Origin: a virus
Reading direction: 5' to 3' (one strand)
Length of the DNA: 64,000 nt
IMG/VR virus record: IMGVR_UViG_3300050120_000158
Location: 30,477-94,476 of that record
Shown: in pieces, positions 63,873 through 64,000 of the stretch
Layout of the letters: the number at the start of each line of letters is the position of its first letter
How positions within the stretch are numbered: position 1 is the first letter of the stretch
Translations under genes and position numbers: made by a program
The notes under the pieces: generated by a model
Seen by the model: the letters and a program-made list of their open reading frames with translations, nothing else
The model's database searches: none
What the model was told of the DNA's origin: nothing

Positions 63873-64000
63873 CGCTATTCCCCATTGTGCCGGGTATGAG
63901 CCAAGCGGAAGCGCTAGGACTATTCCACACCGGACTGAGTTTAGTTGGGTACGTCCCGCGACAAAGCGTGCAATACACTTCGCCGTCGATGACGTAATAA
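63859..64000 (-). CDS. Partial Cys-containing protein cut by the window end
   Basis: The last 46 codons of a leftward gene, with no stop from the window edge to TAG at 63859. It contains VYCTLCRGTYP, another CxxC, and ends GNSDDEG. The start is outside the window. Confidence 0.55.
   Translation of the reverse strand, partial: YYVIDGEVYCTLCRGTYPTKLSPVWNSPSASAWLIPGTMGNSDDEG

Overview
The window looks like most of the genome of a temperate, long-tailed (siphovirus-type) phage. It has a lambda-order tail module (tube, G/GT chaperones, tape measure, M-, L-, K-, I- and J-like proteins), an HK97-type head module (portal, XkdF-type protease, scaffold, capsid), terminase, a muramidase/spanin lysis cassette, a PolA/DnaB replication block and a tyrosine integrase. 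Almost every gene is on the minus strand; only the integrase (8578-9888) and one isolated gene (59966-60547) are on the plus strand. A bacterial host is certain. An alphaproteobacterial host is an inference from the DUF3309, DUF6538-type integrase and GTA-spike-base-like families. No repressor, primase or general recombinase is visible, so the genome probably extends past the window.

Layout in plus coordinates: 1-800, terminator and small genes; 855-8112, replication (UDG-PolA fusion, DUF1643, cupin-like, DnaB helicase, degenerate loader-like protein, winged-helix initiator-like protein); 8146-8577, control and attP-like region; 8578-9888, integrase; 9852-17826, accessory genes including a DUF2997/DUF1257/AAA+ ATPase module and HNH enzymes; 18033-22206, an Ala-rich protein and lysis; 22294-34708, fibres and tail tip; 34742-43596, tape measure, chaperones, tube and tail completion; 43596-49545, head; 49607-59441, DNA-packaging neighbourhood with terminase, ParB-like protein, glycosyltransferase, SLOG protein and HNH insertions; 59569-64000, small genes, one plus-strand moron-like cassette and a run of tiny Cys-rich proteins.

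The most striking signal is a 14-16 bp interrupted palindrome, (T)TGCAGG-TT/AA-CCTGCA(A). I find 29 exact copies and one one-base variant across the window, about one per 2 kb. They sit in gene junctions, between promoters and first genes, or near the ends of coding regions, where they are nearly always read in one frame as (L/V/M)Q(E/V)PA. They are absent from the interiors of the biggest genes. The arrangement resembles stoperators or a distributed protein-binding site. Other unusual features are two matched sigma-54-type promoter elements bracketing the integrase cassette, an attP-like region with 11-bp-spaced arm repeats and a 7-9-7 core, an HNH gene whose catalytic segment has been replaced by a long palindrome, an HNH gene with a hairpin over its start codon, and an A_AAA_AAA frameshift site for the G/GT tail chaperones.
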